DNA of 64,000 bases. Source: Planctomonas sp. JC2975 (GTDB lineage: Bacteria > Actinomycetota > Actinomycetes > Actinomycetales > Microbacteriaceae). This document shows, in pieces, positions 53,380 through 62,313 of this stretch. The DNA lies in NCBI RefSeq assembly GCF_012985205.1, contig NZ_JABEKS010000001.1:186001-250000 (forward strand). The letters are read 5' to 3'. How positions within the stretch are numbered: the stretch's first letter is position 1; each line of letters starts with the position of its first letter. Below the pieces are notes generated by a model that saw only the letters and a program-made list of their open reading frames with translations, searched no databases and had not been told where the DNA came from. A program made the position numbers and the translations under genes.

Positions 53380-54978
53380 TCAGGCCAGGGCGATCAGATC
53401 CGCGTAGTCGGCGTTCCAGTGGTCCTCGACGCCGTCCGGCAGGATGAGCACGCGTTCGGGATTCAGCGCCTCGACCGCTCCTGGATCGTGCGAGACGAGC
53501 ACGACGGCGCCCTCGTAGTGCGCGAGCGCATCCAGGATCTGCTCGCGGCTGGCCGGATCGAGGTTGTTGGTCGGCTCGTCGAGCAGCAGAACGTTCGCGC
53601 CCGAGACCACGATCATGGCCAGCGCCAGACGGGTCTTCTCGCCTCCCGACAGCACGCCGGCCGGCTTGTGCACGTCGTCGCCGGTGAACAGGAACGAGCC
53701 GAGCACCTTGCGGGCCTCGGTCTCGGTGAGGTTCGGCGAGCTGGAGACCATGTTCTGCAGCACGGTGCGTGCCACGTCGATCGTCTCGTGCTCCTGGGCG
53801 TAGTACCCGATCCGCAGGCCGTGTCCTGGCTCGATGGCGCCGGTGTCGGGGATGTCGACCCCGCCGAGGATGCGCAAGAGCGTCGTCTTGCCCGCGCCAT
53901 TGAGCCCGATCACCACGACCTTCGAGCCGCGATCGATGGCCAGGTCGACGGCCGTGAAGATCTCCAGCGATCCGTAGCTCTTCGACAGGTCGGATGCCAT
54001 GAGCGGCGTCCGCCCGCAGGCGGCAGGCGTCGGAAAGCGCAGCTTCGCCACGCGATCCTCCTGACGGACCTCCTCGAGGCCGCTCAGCAGGCGCTCGGCG
54101 CGGGCGACCATCTGGTGCGCCGCCGCTGCCTTTGTGGCCTTCGCCCCGAACTTGGCGGCCTGCGCCTGGAGGGCTGAGGCCTTCTTCTCCGCGTTGGCGC
54201 GCTCCTTCTTGCGGCGCTCCTCGTCGGCGGCACGCTGGTTCTGGTACGCCTTCCAGCCCATGTTGTACATGTCGATCACCTGGCGGTTGGCGTCCAGGTA
54301 GAAGACGCGGTTGACGGTCTCCCCCACGAGCACGACGTCGTGGCTGATCACGATGAGTCCGCCCTTGTACCCCTTGAGGAATTCGCGCAGCCACACCACG
54401 GAGTCCGCGTCGAGGTGGTTCGTGGGCTCGTCGAGGATCATCGTGTCGGCATCCGAGAAGAGGATGCGGGCCAGCTCGATGCGGCGCCGCTGACCGCCGG
54501 AGAGCGTGCGCAGCGGCTGGTCCAGGATGCGATCCGGCAGCGAGAGATTGTGCGCGATGGAGGCGGCCTCCGCCTCGGCAGCGTATCCGCCGAGCGATTC
54601 GAACCGCTCGGTGAGGTTGCCGTAGCGGCGCATGGCCTTGGCCGCGACATCCGGGTCGTCCGACGCCATCTGCTGCGACGCCTCGTGCATGCCGATGGTG
54701 AGGCTGCCGAGTCCACGTGCGTCGAGGATGCGCGTGCGTGCAAGCATGTCCGGGTCGCCTGTGCGCGGATCCTGCGGCAGATAGCCGAGGTCGTCGGAAC
54801 GCTCGACGCGTCCCTCACTGGGCAGCAGGTCCCCGGCCAGCACCTTGGTCAGGGTCGTCTTGCCTGCGCCGTTGCGTCCGACCAGCCCGATCTTGTCACC
54901 TGGCTGAACGCGGAAGGTCACACCCGACATGAGGGTGCGTGCGCCGACGCGGATCTCGAGATCGTGCACGGCGAGCAC
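53380..54978 (-). CDS. ABC-F family ATPase
   Basis: Two-domain ABC protein of 532 residues without membrane helices, so it acts on the ribosome rather than in transport. Both nucleotide-binding domains are complete: GRNGAGKT, LSGGQRRRIELA, DEPTNHLD and GLNGAGKT, LSGGEKTRLALA, DEPTNNLD. A Lys/Ala-rich linker of about 80 residues between them carries the interdomain arm. Some family members give antibiotic resistance, others control translation; this one looks like the housekeeping type. GTG 54978 is the apparent start, with no strong Shine-Dalgarno. Confidence 0.92.
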   Translation of the reverse strand: MLAVHDLEIRVGARTLMSGVTFRVQPGDKIGLVGRNGAGKTTLTKVLAGDLLPSEGRVERSDDLGYLPQDPRTGDPDMLARTRILDARGLGSLTIGMHEASQQMASDDPDVAAKAMRRYGNLTERFESLGGYAAEAEAASIAHNLSLPDRILDQPLRTLSGGQRRRIELARILFSDADTMILDEPTNHLDADSVVWLREFLKGYKGGLIVISHDVVLVGETVNRVFYLDANRQVIDMYNMGWKAYQNQRAADEERRKKERANAEKKASALQAQAAKFGAKATKAAAAHQMVARAERLLSGLEEVRQEDRVAKLRFPTPAACGRTPLMASDLSKSYGSLEIFTAVDLAIDRGSKVVVIGLNGAGKTTLLRILGGVDIPDTGAIEPGHGLRIGYYAQEHETIDVARTVLQNMVSSSPNLTETEARKVLGSFLFTGDDVHKPAGVLSGGEKTRLALAMIVVSGANVLLLDEPTNNLDPASREQILDALAHYEGAVVLVSHDPGAVEALNPERVLILPDGVEDHWNADYADLIALA

Positions 54979-55079
54979 AGCGGACGTCCATTTCTATCGG
55001 GGAAGGGAAAGCGCGAAAGCGCCCATCAAGGCTACCGGACTTCACCGGCAGTCGGCTGCGAGTGCATCGCGGCGTGCGG

Positions 55080-55643
55080 CTAGGCCGCGAGCCGTTCCTC
55101 GAGGCGGGCGCGCACATCGGGCCACTCCTCCCGCAGCACGCTGAAGTAGTCGATGTCGGCGATGGTTCCATCGGCGGCAGGCCGGAAGCGCCTGAGCGTT
55201 CCCTCGAACGAGGCGCCCAGTCGCAGGATCGCACCGTGCGACCGCGTGTTCCTGTGGTCGCATCGCAGTGCGACGCGCTCGAGTCCGAGCAGGTCGAAGG
55301 CGTGCCCGAACAGCAGCAGCTTGGCGGCCGGATTCACGGTCGTGCCCCAGACGTCGCGCGCGTAGATCGTGTTGCCGATCTCCGCCTTCAGTCCGGGCAC
55401 CAGGTCGTAGAACGTGGTCCTGCCGACGAAACGGTCGCGCAATTCCACCGCGAACGCCAGGTTGTGCGCATCGGCGATGATCGACTCGAACTGAGCTGCC
55501 ATCTCCGCATCGGATGCAGGCAGGGGCGAACTCATGCCGGCCCATGACTCCGTGTCCACGATCGCACGCAAGCGAGGAGCGTCTTCGACGGAGAGGGGCC
55601 GCAGAGCGAGATCGCCTCGCCGCAGGATCGTGTCGTGGATCAA
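55080..55643 (-). CDS. GNAT family N-acetyltransferase
   Basis: RimJ/RimL-like acetyltransferase of 187 residues. It starts RRGDLALRPLSVEDAPRLRAIV, has the acetyl-CoA segment near WGTTVNPAAKLLLFGHAFDLLGLERVALRCDHRNTRS, and ends FSVLREEWPDVRARLEERL. In this subgroup the pantetheine loop is VNPAAKLLL rather than the classical Q/RxxGxG/A. Substrate unknown. It overlaps the DUF59 gene by four bases, at the end of the suf transcript. Confidence 0.88.
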   Translation of the reverse strand: MIHDTILRRGDLALRPLSVEDAPRLRAIVDTESWAGMSSPLPASDAEMAAQFESIIADAHNLAFAVELRDRFVGRTTFYDLVPGLKAEIGNTIYARDVWGTTVNPAAKLLLFGHAFDLLGLERVALRCDHRNTRSHGAILRLGASFEGTLRRFRPAADGTIADIDYFSVLREEWPDVRARLEERLAA

Positions 55644-55969
55644 ATCGCGAAGCCGAGCGCGCGCATCATGTCGCGGCCGTCTTCGGTGATGCGCTCAGGA
55701 CCCCACGGCGGCATCCACACCCAGTTGATGCGGAATCGTTCCACGACGCCGTCGAGCGCCTCACCGGTCTGCTCCTCGAGCACATCGGTGAGCGGGCATC
55801 CGGCACTGGTGAGTGTCATCGAGATGATGAGTGCGTCGTTCTCGTCATCCCAGGCGAGGTCGTAGATGAGGCCGAGGTCGACGATGTTGACGCCGAGCTC
55901 GGGGTCCATCACGTCCTTCAACGCGTCTTCGACCTGGTCGAAGAGAGCGGGAGCGAGGGTGGTGGCCAT
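55640..55969 (-). CDS. Metal-sulfur cluster assembly factor (DUF59/SufT-like)
   Basis: MIP18-family protein of 109 residues that helps mature Fe-S proteins. It has the DPELGVNIVDLGLIYDL motif at about 22-38 and the conserved cysteine in TSAGCPLTDVL, followed by WVWMPPWGPERITEDGRDMMRALGF. It lies 23 bp downstream of sufC and is therefore part of the Suf operon. The following GNAT gene overlaps its stop. Confidence 0.93.
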   Translation of the reverse strand: MATTLAPALFDQVEDALKDVMDPELGVNIVDLGLIYDLAWDDENDALIISMTLTSAGCPLTDVLEEQTGEALDGVVERFRINWVWMPPWGPERITEDGRDMMRALGFAI

Positions 55970-55992
55970 GGTTCGAGCCTACGCTTCCGGCA

Positions 55993-56856
55993 CTACGACC
56001 GAGCGGCCGCGTCCGCGGCCTGCTCGTCCTGCAGCACGGCGTCCGTGTCCTGTTCGCCCTCGGAGACGAAGCGCACGTAGCCCTCTTCCTCCAGCTGCTC
56101 TGCCAGCTCGGGTCCGCCCTCTTCCGCGACGCGGCCTGCGACGAACACGTGCACGAAGTCCGGCTTGATGTAGCGGAGGATGCGCGTGTAGTGCGTGATC
56201 AGGAGCACACCGAGGTTGGTGTTGTCGTGGGCACGGTTCACGCCCTCCGAGACGATCTTGAGCGCGTCGATGTCGAGGCCGGAGTCCGTCTCGTCGAGCA
56301 CCGCGAACTTGGGCTGGAGCAGCTCGAGCTGAAGGATCTCGTTCCGTTTCTTCTCGCCGCCGGAGAAGCCCTCGTTGACGTTGCGCGAGGCGAACGACGG
56401 ATCCATCTTCAAATTGGACATGGCCGTCTTGACGTCCTTGGTCCAGGAGCGGATCGAGGGCGCCTCGCCGTCGATCGCCGTCTTCGCGGTGCGCAGGAAG
56501 TTCGTGTTGGTCACGCCGGGGATCTCCACCGGATACTGCATGGCGAGGAACAGGCCGACGCGTGCGCGCTCGTCGACGGTCATGGACAGCACGTCCTGGC
56601 CGTCGAGCGTGATGCTGCCCTTCGTGACGGTGTACTTCGGGTGGCCGGAGATCGTGTAGGCGAGGGTCGACTTGCCGGATCCGTTCGGCCCCATGATCGC
56701 GTGGATCTCGCCGGTGTTGATGGTCAGGTCGACACCCCGGAGGATCTCCTTGGTGCCCTGGTCGGTCTCGACGGTGACGTGCAGGTCGCTGATGACCAGC
56801 GTGTGCGCGGTCTGCGTGTGCTCGGCCTTGGGGTTCTCAAAGGACTGGGTTGACAT
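55993..56856 (-). CDS. sufC: Fe-S cluster assembly ATPase SufC
   Basis: ABC-type ATPase of the SufBCD scaffold, 287 residues. Walker A is GPNGSGKS, the SufC hallmark is [16 protein letters not shown], Walker B is [11 protein letters not shown], and the His switch is ITHY. A C-terminal tail of 30 acidic and Ala residues is extra. It follows the Rieske gene by three bases. Length and motifs leave no doubt about the identity. Confidence 0.97.
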   Translation of the reverse strand: MSTQSFENPKAEHTQTAHTLVISDLHVTVETDQGTKEILRGVDLTINTGEIHAIMGPNGSGKSTLAYTISGHPKYTVTKGSITLDGQDVLSMTVDERARVGLFLAMQYPVEIPGVTNTNFLRTAKTAIDGEAPSIRSWTKDVKTAMSNLKMDPSFASRNVNEGFSGGEKKRNEILQLELLQPKFAVLDETDSGLDIDALKIVSEGVNRAHDNTNLGVLLITHYTRILRYIKPDFVHVFVAGRVAEEGGPELAEQLEEEGYVRFVSEGEQDTDAVLQDEQAADAAARS

Positions 56857-56859
56857 GAG

Positions 56860-57186
56860 TCAGATGGCTTTCGTGATGGTCGGGTCGATGAAGATGTCTC
56901 CGTCGATGATCTCGACGGTGAAAACGGGGACCGGCTCGTAGGCCGGCAGGTTGAGCGGCTTGCCGGTGAGGAGCGAGAACTGCGAGCCGTGTGCCCAGCA
57001 CTCGATCGCCTCCCCTTCGACGAAGCCCTCGCTGAGGGAGATGTCGCCGTGCGTGCAGGTGTCTCCGATGGCGTGGATGTCGCCGGCCGAGTCCTTGACG
57101 ACGGCGATCGGCACACCGCCGAGCACGACGCGTTTCGCCTCGTTCACGGAGATCTCGGATTCCGCGCAGACGCGTTCCGCGCTCAT
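56860..57186 (-). CDS. Rieske [2Fe-2S] ferredoxin-type protein in the suf operon
   Basis: Small Rieske protein of 108 residues. The cluster ligands are Cys44 and His46 in CTHGD and Cys63 and His66 in CWAHG, the order expected of non-heme oxygenase ferredoxin subunits. No oxygenase gene is nearby; instead it lies between sufD and sufC. It probably gives or takes electrons during cluster assembly, by position only. The ATG overlaps the sufD stop (ATGA). Confidence 0.93.
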   Translation of the reverse strand: MSAERVCAESEISVNEAKRVVLGGVPIAVVKDSAGDIHAIGDTCTHGDISLSEGFVEGEAIECWAHGSQFSLLTGKPLNLPAYEPVPVFTVEIIDGDIFIDPTITKAI

Positions 57187-58349
57187 GCCTGCTCTCCCGC
57201 GACGGACTGGGCGCCGGCTGCGTTGCCCGTCAGTTCGGCCTCGATGGCCGCCTGCAGGTGCTCCTCCAGCTCCGGCGAACCGATCTGCTGCACGATCTCC
57301 ACGAGGAAGCCGCGGACGACGAGCCGTCGTGCCTCGTCCTCGGTGATGCCGCGCGACTGGAGGTAGAAGAGCTGCTCGTCGTCGAACCGGCCGGTCGCGC
57401 TGGCGTGGCCGGCCCCAACGATGTCCCCGATCTCGATCTCGAGGTTGGGCACCGAGTCCGCACGCGCACCGTCGGTGAGCACGAGATTGCGGTTCTGCTC
57501 GTACGAGTCGGTGCCGACCGCGTTCTGGCCGATCAGCACGTCGCCGATCCATACCGTGTGAGCGGATGCGCCCTGCAGCGCTCCCTTGTAGGTCACGCGG
57601 CTGCGCTGATGCTGCTCGTCGTGGAAGACGTACACCTGATGCTCGATGTACTGGCCGGCATCCGCGAAGTACGCACCGTAGGCCTCGATCTCGGCACCCG
57701 GTCCCGCGAGGTGGATGGCCGGGTTCAGGCGGATGAACGACCCGCCGAGGGAGACGACGATGTGCTTGAGGCGCGCGTCGCGGCCGACGCGCGCGAAGTG
57801 CGTCGAGACGTGACGCGAGTCATCCGTCCACTCCTGCACGCTCACGAGCGTCAGCTGAGCGCCGTCGTCGAGCACGATCTCGATGTTCTCCGTGAGGCTC
57901 GCGTCGCCGGTGTTGCGCAGCACGAGGGTCGCCGTGCTGCCTGCTGTCGCGTGAATCACGGTGTGCGCTGCGCGGTTGGCTGTCCCGAGGCCGCCGCGTG
58001 CGAGCACGGCCTCCCCCGCCTCGCCGGAGACGGTCACCACGAGCGCTTCGTCGAAGGTCGTCCACGCGTTGGCCGATGCCTTCTCCTCCGGAATGCCGGC
58101 AGCACCCACGAGCTCGTGGTCGCGTGCGACCCACTCCGTGGTCACGTCGCCCGCTGCGCGCAGCTCGACGTCGTATCGGGAACCGTCGAGGCCCTGCTCG
58201 AAGAGCGCGGCGATCCGTGCGACGGGCGTGTACCGCCAGGTGGCCTCGCGGCCGTTCACCGTGTCGAAGTCGTCGACGCGGGTGGAAGAGAATCGCTCGG
58301 ATCGGGTCTGGACCGGGATGAACGTGGGTTCGGTCTCGGTGATGGTCAT
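57183..58349 (-). CDS. sufD: Fe-S cluster assembly protein SufD
   Basis: Scaffold subunit of 388 residues. The C-terminal SufBD beta-helix (about 150-360) includes HQRSRVTYKGALQGASAHTVWIG, GTDSYEQNRNLVLTDGARADSVPNLEIE, and the FYLQSRGITEDEARRLVVRGFL block shared with SufB. The catalytic-type His in VGAGHASATG is conserved. It follows sufB with two bases between. The in-frame upstream stretch to 59213 is shadow of sufB. Confidence 0.96.
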   Translation of the reverse strand: MTITETEPTFIPVQTRSERFSSTRVDDFDTVNGREATWRYTPVARIAALFEQGLDGSRYDVELRAAGDVTTEWVARDHELVGAAGIPEEKASANAWTTFDEALVVTVSGEAGEAVLARGGLGTANRAAHTVIHATAGSTATLVLRNTGDASLTENIEIVLDDGAQLTLVSVQEWTDDSRHVSTHFARVGRDARLKHIVVSLGGSFIRLNPAIHLAGPGAEIEAYGAYFADAGQYIEHQVYVFHDEQHQRSRVTYKGALQGASAHTVWIGDVLIGQNAVGTDSYEQNRNLVLTDGARADSVPNLEIEIGDIVGAGHASATGRFDDEQLFYLQSRGITEDEARRLVVRGFLVEIVQQIGSPELEEHLQAAIEAELTGNAAGAQSVAGEQA

Positions 58350-58351
58350 CT

Positions 58352-59770
58352 CTAGCCGACCGATCCTTCCATGCCCATCTCGATGAGCTTGTTGAGTTCG
58401 AGTGCATACTCCATGGGCAGCTCGCGGGCGATCGGCTCGATGAAGCCGCGCACGATCATGGCCATGGCCTCGTCTTCCGGCATGCCGCGGCTCATCAGGT
58501 AGAAGAGCTGCTCCTCGCTCACCTTCGAGACTGTCGCCTCGTGACCGAGCTGCACGTCGTCGACGCGGATGTCGATGGCCGGGTACGTGTCGCTGCGGGA
58601 GATCGTGTCGACCAGCAGCGCGTCGCAGCGCACGGTGTTCGCCGCGTGGTGCGCATCCTTCTCCACGCGGACCTCGCCGCGGTATCCGGCACGGCCGCCG
58701 CCGCGGGCGATGGACTTGGAGACGATCGACGACTGCGTGTACGGCGCCATGTGGATCATCTTCGCGCCGGCATCCTGGTGCTGACCGGGGCCGGCGAACG
58801 CGACGGAGAGGGTCTCGCCCTTGGCGTGCTCCCCGACCAGGTAGATCGACGGATACTTCATGGTCACCTTGGACCCGATGTTGCCGTCGATCCACTCCAT
58901 CGTCGCGCCCTCGTACGCCATCGCGCGCTTGGTGACCAGGTTGTAGACGTTGTTCGACCAGTTCTGGATCGTCGTGTAACGCACTCGGGCGTTCTTCTTC
59001 ACGATGATCTCCACGACGGCGGAGTGCAGCGAGTCGCTCTTGTAGATGGGCGCGGTGCAGCCTTCGATGTAGTGCACGTAGCTGTCTTCGTCGGCGATGA
59101 TGAGCGTGCGCTCGAACTGGCCCATGTTCTCCGTGTTGATGCGGAAGTAGGCCTGCAACGGAATCTCGACGTGCACGCCCTTGGGCACGTAGACGAACGA
59201 TCCGCCCGACCACACGGCCGTGTTGAGCGACGCGAACTTGTTGTCGCCAGCCGGGATGACGGTGCCGAAGTACTCCTCGAAGAACTCGGGGTGCTCCTTC
59301 AGCGCCGTGTCGGTGTCCATGAAGATGACACCCTGCGCCTCGAGGTCGTCGCGGATCTGGTGGTAAACCACCTCCGACTCGTACTGCGCTGCGACGCCGC
59401 CGACGAGGCGCTGGCGCTCCGCTTCGGGGATGCCGAGCTTCTCGTACGTGTTCTTGATGTCTTCAGGCAGGTCGTCCCAGGTCTGGGCCTGCTTCTCCGT
59501 CGACCGGACGAAGTACTTGATGTTGTCGAAGTCGATCTCCGACAGGTCGGCGCCCCACGTGGGCATCGGCTTGCGCCGGAACATCTGCAGGCCCTTGAGG
59601 CGTCGCTGCAGCATCCATTCCGGCTCGCTCTTGAGAGCGGAGATGTCGCGGACCACCTCGTCGGAAAGACCGCGTCGGGCGCTCGCCCCCGCTTCGTCTG
59701 AATCGGCCCAGCCGAATTCGTACTGACCGAGGCCAGCGAGTTCGGGACGGTCGATGAGAACGTCTGACAT
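58352..59770 (-). CDS. sufB: Fe-S cluster assembly protein SufB
   Basis: Largest scaffold subunit of SufBCD, 472 residues. It carries the SufB hallmarks [23 protein letters not shown] with the conserved cysteine, and [22 protein letters not shown]. The start [21 protein letters not shown] is usual for actinobacteria. It is the first gene of the suf transcript; there is no sufR upstream. The ATG at 59770 is preceded by GAGGTAATCACA on the minus strand. Confidence 0.97.
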   Translation of the reverse strand: MSDVLIDRPELAGLGQYEFGWADSDEAGASARRGLSDEVVRDISALKSEPEWMLQRRLKGLQMFRRKPMPTWGADLSEIDFDNIKYFVRSTEKQAQTWDDLPEDIKNTYEKLGIPEAERQRLVGGVAAQYESEVVYHQIRDDLEAQGVIFMDTDTALKEHPEFFEEYFGTVIPAGDNKFASLNTAVWSGGSFVYVPKGVHVEIPLQAYFRINTENMGQFERTLIIADEDSYVHYIEGCTAPIYKSDSLHSAVVEIIVKKNARVRYTTIQNWSNNVYNLVTKRAMAYEGATMEWIDGNIGSKVTMKYPSIYLVGEHAKGETLSVAFAGPGQHQDAGAKMIHMAPYTQSSIVSKSIARGGGRAGYRGEVRVEKDAHHAANTVRCDALLVDTISRSDTYPAIDIRVDDVQLGHEATVSKVSEEQLFYLMSRGMPEDEAMAMIVRGFIEPIARELPMEYALELNKLIEMGMEGSVG

Positions 59771-59914
59771 TGTGATTACCTCGTTTTCTTGCCGCCCGTG
59801 ACCGGCTTCAGACCGGCTCCGACCTCGATTCGTGCCAGCGCGGGTCGCTGGCACCGAGGCGCGGATTGTGCGGATGGCGATCGAGTGCGAACGGTGCACT
59901 CCGTGAACCCTTCG

Positions 59915-59920
59915 ATTCTA
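59915..59920 (-). promoter_or_regulatory. Candidate -10 element of the suf operon
   Basis: On the minus strand TAGAAT (within TATAGAATCG) fits the TAnnnT pattern and would start transcription about 138 bases before sufB. No -35 with good spacing is seen. The 268-bp stretch 59771-60038 between sufB and the DUF899 gene otherwise shows no gene; a short minus-strand frame ending MPGILPWLRRAL is probably chance. Confidence 0.3.
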
Positions 59921-60038
59921 TAGGGCGCGACGCAGCCACGGGAGGATGCCCGGCATGCTCCCGGCTGGCGCCCTGACGGCGTCCATCGGCGCGTCGGCCT
60001 CTGCGGACGACGAGCCGGGGCTGTCCCCGCGCTCTACC

Positions 60039-60728
60039 TCACTCGGAGCCCGGCCCGTACGCCGCCGCGATGTCCTGCGAAGATCCCCATCTCGCGCCTG
60101 CCTCCTCGCCCTTCGGCCATCCATCAGGCGAGTCCTGCCACGCTTCGCGCCTGCCGTACGGCAGGAGATCGATGAGCGGGAACGTGTGACTGAGCTGTTC
60201 GGTACCGCGTCCGTTCGTGTGCCACGTTCGATAGACGGTGTCCCCGTCGCGGAGGAACACGTTCACCGCGAAGCCGCCGCCGGGAGGGGCGCCGACATCG
60301 GCGCCGAACGGGCTGTTCGCGGTCGAGTACCAGGTCATCCGGTTGCCGACGCGACGCTTGTACTCGAGCGCCTCATCGATCGGACCCTGCGTGACGATGA
60401 CGAAACGCGCGTCGTAGGGCTTCAGGAAATCCAGGCGCGTGAACTGAGCGGTGTACCCGGTGCATCCAGGGCACTGCCACTCCTCGCCTTCGAACCACAT
60501 GTGGTTGTAGACGATCAGCTGATGGGTGCCCTCGAACACGTCGGCAAGGCTCACCGGACCGTTCTCGCCCTCGAGCGTGTAGTCCGGCATCCGCACCATG
60601 GGCAGGCGTCTGCGCTGGGCCGCGACGGCGTCGAGCTCGCGGGTCGCCGCCTTCTCGCGGATGCGCAGCTCGTCCAGTTCGCGCTGCCAGGTGTCGCCGT
60701 CGACGACGGGAGGCATGGCCGTGGTCAT
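60039..60728 (-). CDS. DUF899 family thioredoxin-like protein
   Basis: Protein of 229 residues in the DUF899 family. An N-terminal helical region leads into LPMVRMPDYTLEGENGPVSLADVFEGTHQLIVYNHMWFEG and the WQCPGCTGYTAQF site, a thioredoxin-fold redox-like position with CPGC. The late block RTWHTNGRGTEQLSHTFPLIDLLPYGRREAWQDSP is diagnostic. Function is not established. ATG 60728 follows GAGGAG. It diverges from a TetR regulator with a shared operator-like site, suggesting it is the regulated target. Confidence 0.88.
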   Translation of the reverse strand: MTTAMPPVVDGDTWQRELDELRIREKAATRELDAVAAQRRRLPMVRMPDYTLEGENGPVSLADVFEGTHQLIVYNHMWFEGEEWQCPGCTGYTAQFTRLDFLKPYDARFVIVTQGPIDEALEYKRRVGNRMTWYSTANSPFGADVGAPPGGGFAVNVFLRDGDTVYRTWHTNGRGTEQLSHTFPLIDLLPYGRREAWQDSPDGWPKGEEAGARWGSSQDIAAAYGPGSE

Positions 60729-60774
60729 CGTTGCTCCTCGGGGATTGTGCTGGCCGGATCCGCGACCGGCAATG

Positions 60775-60789
60775 TGTACAGTGTGAACA
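60775..60789. promoter_or_regulatory. Candidate TetR operator
   Basis: TGTACAGTGTGAACA forms TGTnCA-N3-TGnACA, a partial palindrome with ten of fifteen positions symmetric. It lies in the short gap between the divergent DUF899 and TetR genes, where a TetR repressor would be expected to bind. Confidence 0.5.
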
Positions 60790-60829
60790 TCTGCAACGAC
60801 CGTAACAAGTGCTGCGAGGGGGATCAAGG

Positions 60830-61525
60830 GTGATCGCGGATTCCCGTCCCTACCATCACGGCGACCTCCGTCGGGCGCTCATCGACGCAGGACTCGACGT
60901 CACACGGCAGGGCGGGCCGGATGCGCTCGCGCTTCGCGAGGTCACGCGGCGCCTCGGTGTGTCAGCCAACGCCGCGTACCGTCACTTCGCCGACCGGGAG
61001 GCGTTGCTGGACGCCGTCGCCGCCGAGATCTTCGAGCGGGTCGCCGATCGCATGGCTGCGTCCATGCCGACGCACAACTTGTCTCGGGCGGATGCAGCAC
61101 TCCAGCAGCTGCGCGCCGTTGGCCTCGGCTACATCGGCTTCGCGCGACGAGAACCCGGCTGGTTCCAGGTGGTGTTCTTCGGAGGCCGCGCCGGCGAAGC
61201 CCTCGCCACTCCCCCACCCGCTCCGTATCGTGCGTTGACCGACGCTCTCGACGCGCTGGTCGTGGCAGGGCTCCTCAGCGTCGACCGCCGCGGCAGCGCG
61301 CCATGGGTCTGCTGGTCAGCGGTGCACGGGTTCGCCGAACTCGTCATCCACGGTCCGCTGCGCACGGTCGCGCACCAGGAGGTGGATGTGCTGGCAGAGC
61401 GCTGCGTCGACGCCGTCATCGCCGGAGTGCTGGCGCCGGTCGCGTCCATGCGGCAGAGCGTTCCAGCGACGCTCGACGTTCAACGGTCGGCGAGAGCGCC
61501 GGCGATGCCGCCCAGCGAGAAGTAG
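60830..61525 (+). CDS. TetR family transcriptional regulator
   Basis: Repressor of 231 residues. The N-terminal DNA-binding domain contains YHHGDLRRALIDAGLDV and the helix-turn-helix LREVTRRLGVSANAAYRHFADREALLDAV. A C-terminal ligand domain of the WHG type follows (about 85-210), with AVHGFAELVIHGPL. GTG 60830 follows GAGGGGG at good distance; GTG 60809 is less likely. Its 3' end overlaps the convergent permease gene by 46 bases. Confidence 0.92.
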   Translation: MIADSRPYHHGDLRRALIDAGLDVTRQGGPDALALREVTRRLGVSANAAYRHFADREALLDAVAAEIFERVADRMAASMPTHNLSRADAALQQLRAVGLGYIGFARREPGWFQVVFFGGRAGEALATPPPAPYRALTDALDALVVAGLLSVDRRGSAPWVCWSAVHGFAELVIHGPLRTVAHQEVDVLAERCVDAVIAGVLAPVASMRQSVPATLDVQRSARAPAMPPSEK

Positions 61526-62313
61526 CGGTGCAGCACCCCGAACAGGATGAGCGGCGGCAGCACGATCACGAGGATGAGACCCGGCGTGCGCGCGGACTGC
61601 AATCCGATCGGGAGCGTGTAGAGCGCGTTCGACTTGATGAAGACGAGTGCCACGAGGTAGTCGTTCCACGTGAGCAGGAAGCAGTAGATGGCGGTCGACA
61701 CGATTCCCGGCCAGCACGCGGGGAGCACGACGCGCCAGAACCCGCCGAAGACGGAGCATCCGTCGAGCCAGGCCGATTCCTCGAGCCTGGCGGGGATCGT
61801 GTCGATGTAGGCGGTCATCATCCAGATGGCGACGGCGACCGACAGCCCGATGTAGATGAGCGTGATGCCGCCGAGCGAGTCGACGAGCCCCGCCCCCGCG
61901 AACAGGATGAAGAGCGGGATGACGAGCACGACGACCGGAAGCGACTGCACCACGAAGAGGATCAGCGAATACGCAGAGACGAGCCGTCCGCGAGCCCGTG
62001 ACAGGGCGTAGGCGGCCGGCGCCGCCACGACAAGGGCGACGACGGTGGTCGTCACGGACACCAGCAGGCTGTTGCCCAGCCAGGTGAGCGCCGGCGTGAA
62101 CTGGAACGTCGCGAGGATGCCGGCCAGCGGTCCGCCGGGGCCGCGCATTCCGACCGCAGCGGTCAGCGTCGGCAGCAGCGGCGATACCACCAGCAGCGTG
62201 ATGATCACGACTGCCACGAGGCGCAGGATCATGCCGATGAGGGCGCCAGGGCGACGGATCAGGCGGTTGCGGCGAGGCATCGCCCGTCGGACGTCGCCAG
62301 AAACGGCCTGCAC
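61480..62313 (-). CDS. Carbohydrate ABC transporter permease (MalG type), orphan
   Basis: Inner-membrane permease of 277 residues with six membrane helices. The EAA loop reads EESAWLDGCSVFGGFWRVVLPACWPGI and contacts an ATPase. This is the second permease type (MalG) of a sugar importer. No MalF partner, binding protein or MsiK-type ATPase gene lies in the window, which is unusual. GTG 62313 directly follows the ctaA stop (TGA GTG); an ATG at 62280 is the alternative start. Confidence 0.88.
   Translation of the reverse strand: MQAVSGDVRRAMPRRNRLIRRPGALIGMILRLVAVVIITLLVVSPLLPTLTAAVGMRGPGGPLAGILATFQFTPALTWLGNSLLVSVTTTVVALVVAAPAAYALSRARGRLVSAYSLILFVVQSLPVVVLVIPLFILFAGAGLVDSLGGITLIYIGLSVAVAIWMMTAYIDTIPARLEESAWLDGCSVFGGFWRVVLPACWPGIVSTAIYCFLLTWNDYLVALVFIKSNALYTLPIGLQSARTPGLILVIVLPPLILFGVLHRYFSLGGIAGALADR

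Noticed and set aside
59918-60038. Short minus-strand frame ending MPGILPWLRRAL
   Set aside because: No ribosome binding site, and it sits in the leader of the suf operon; probably chance.
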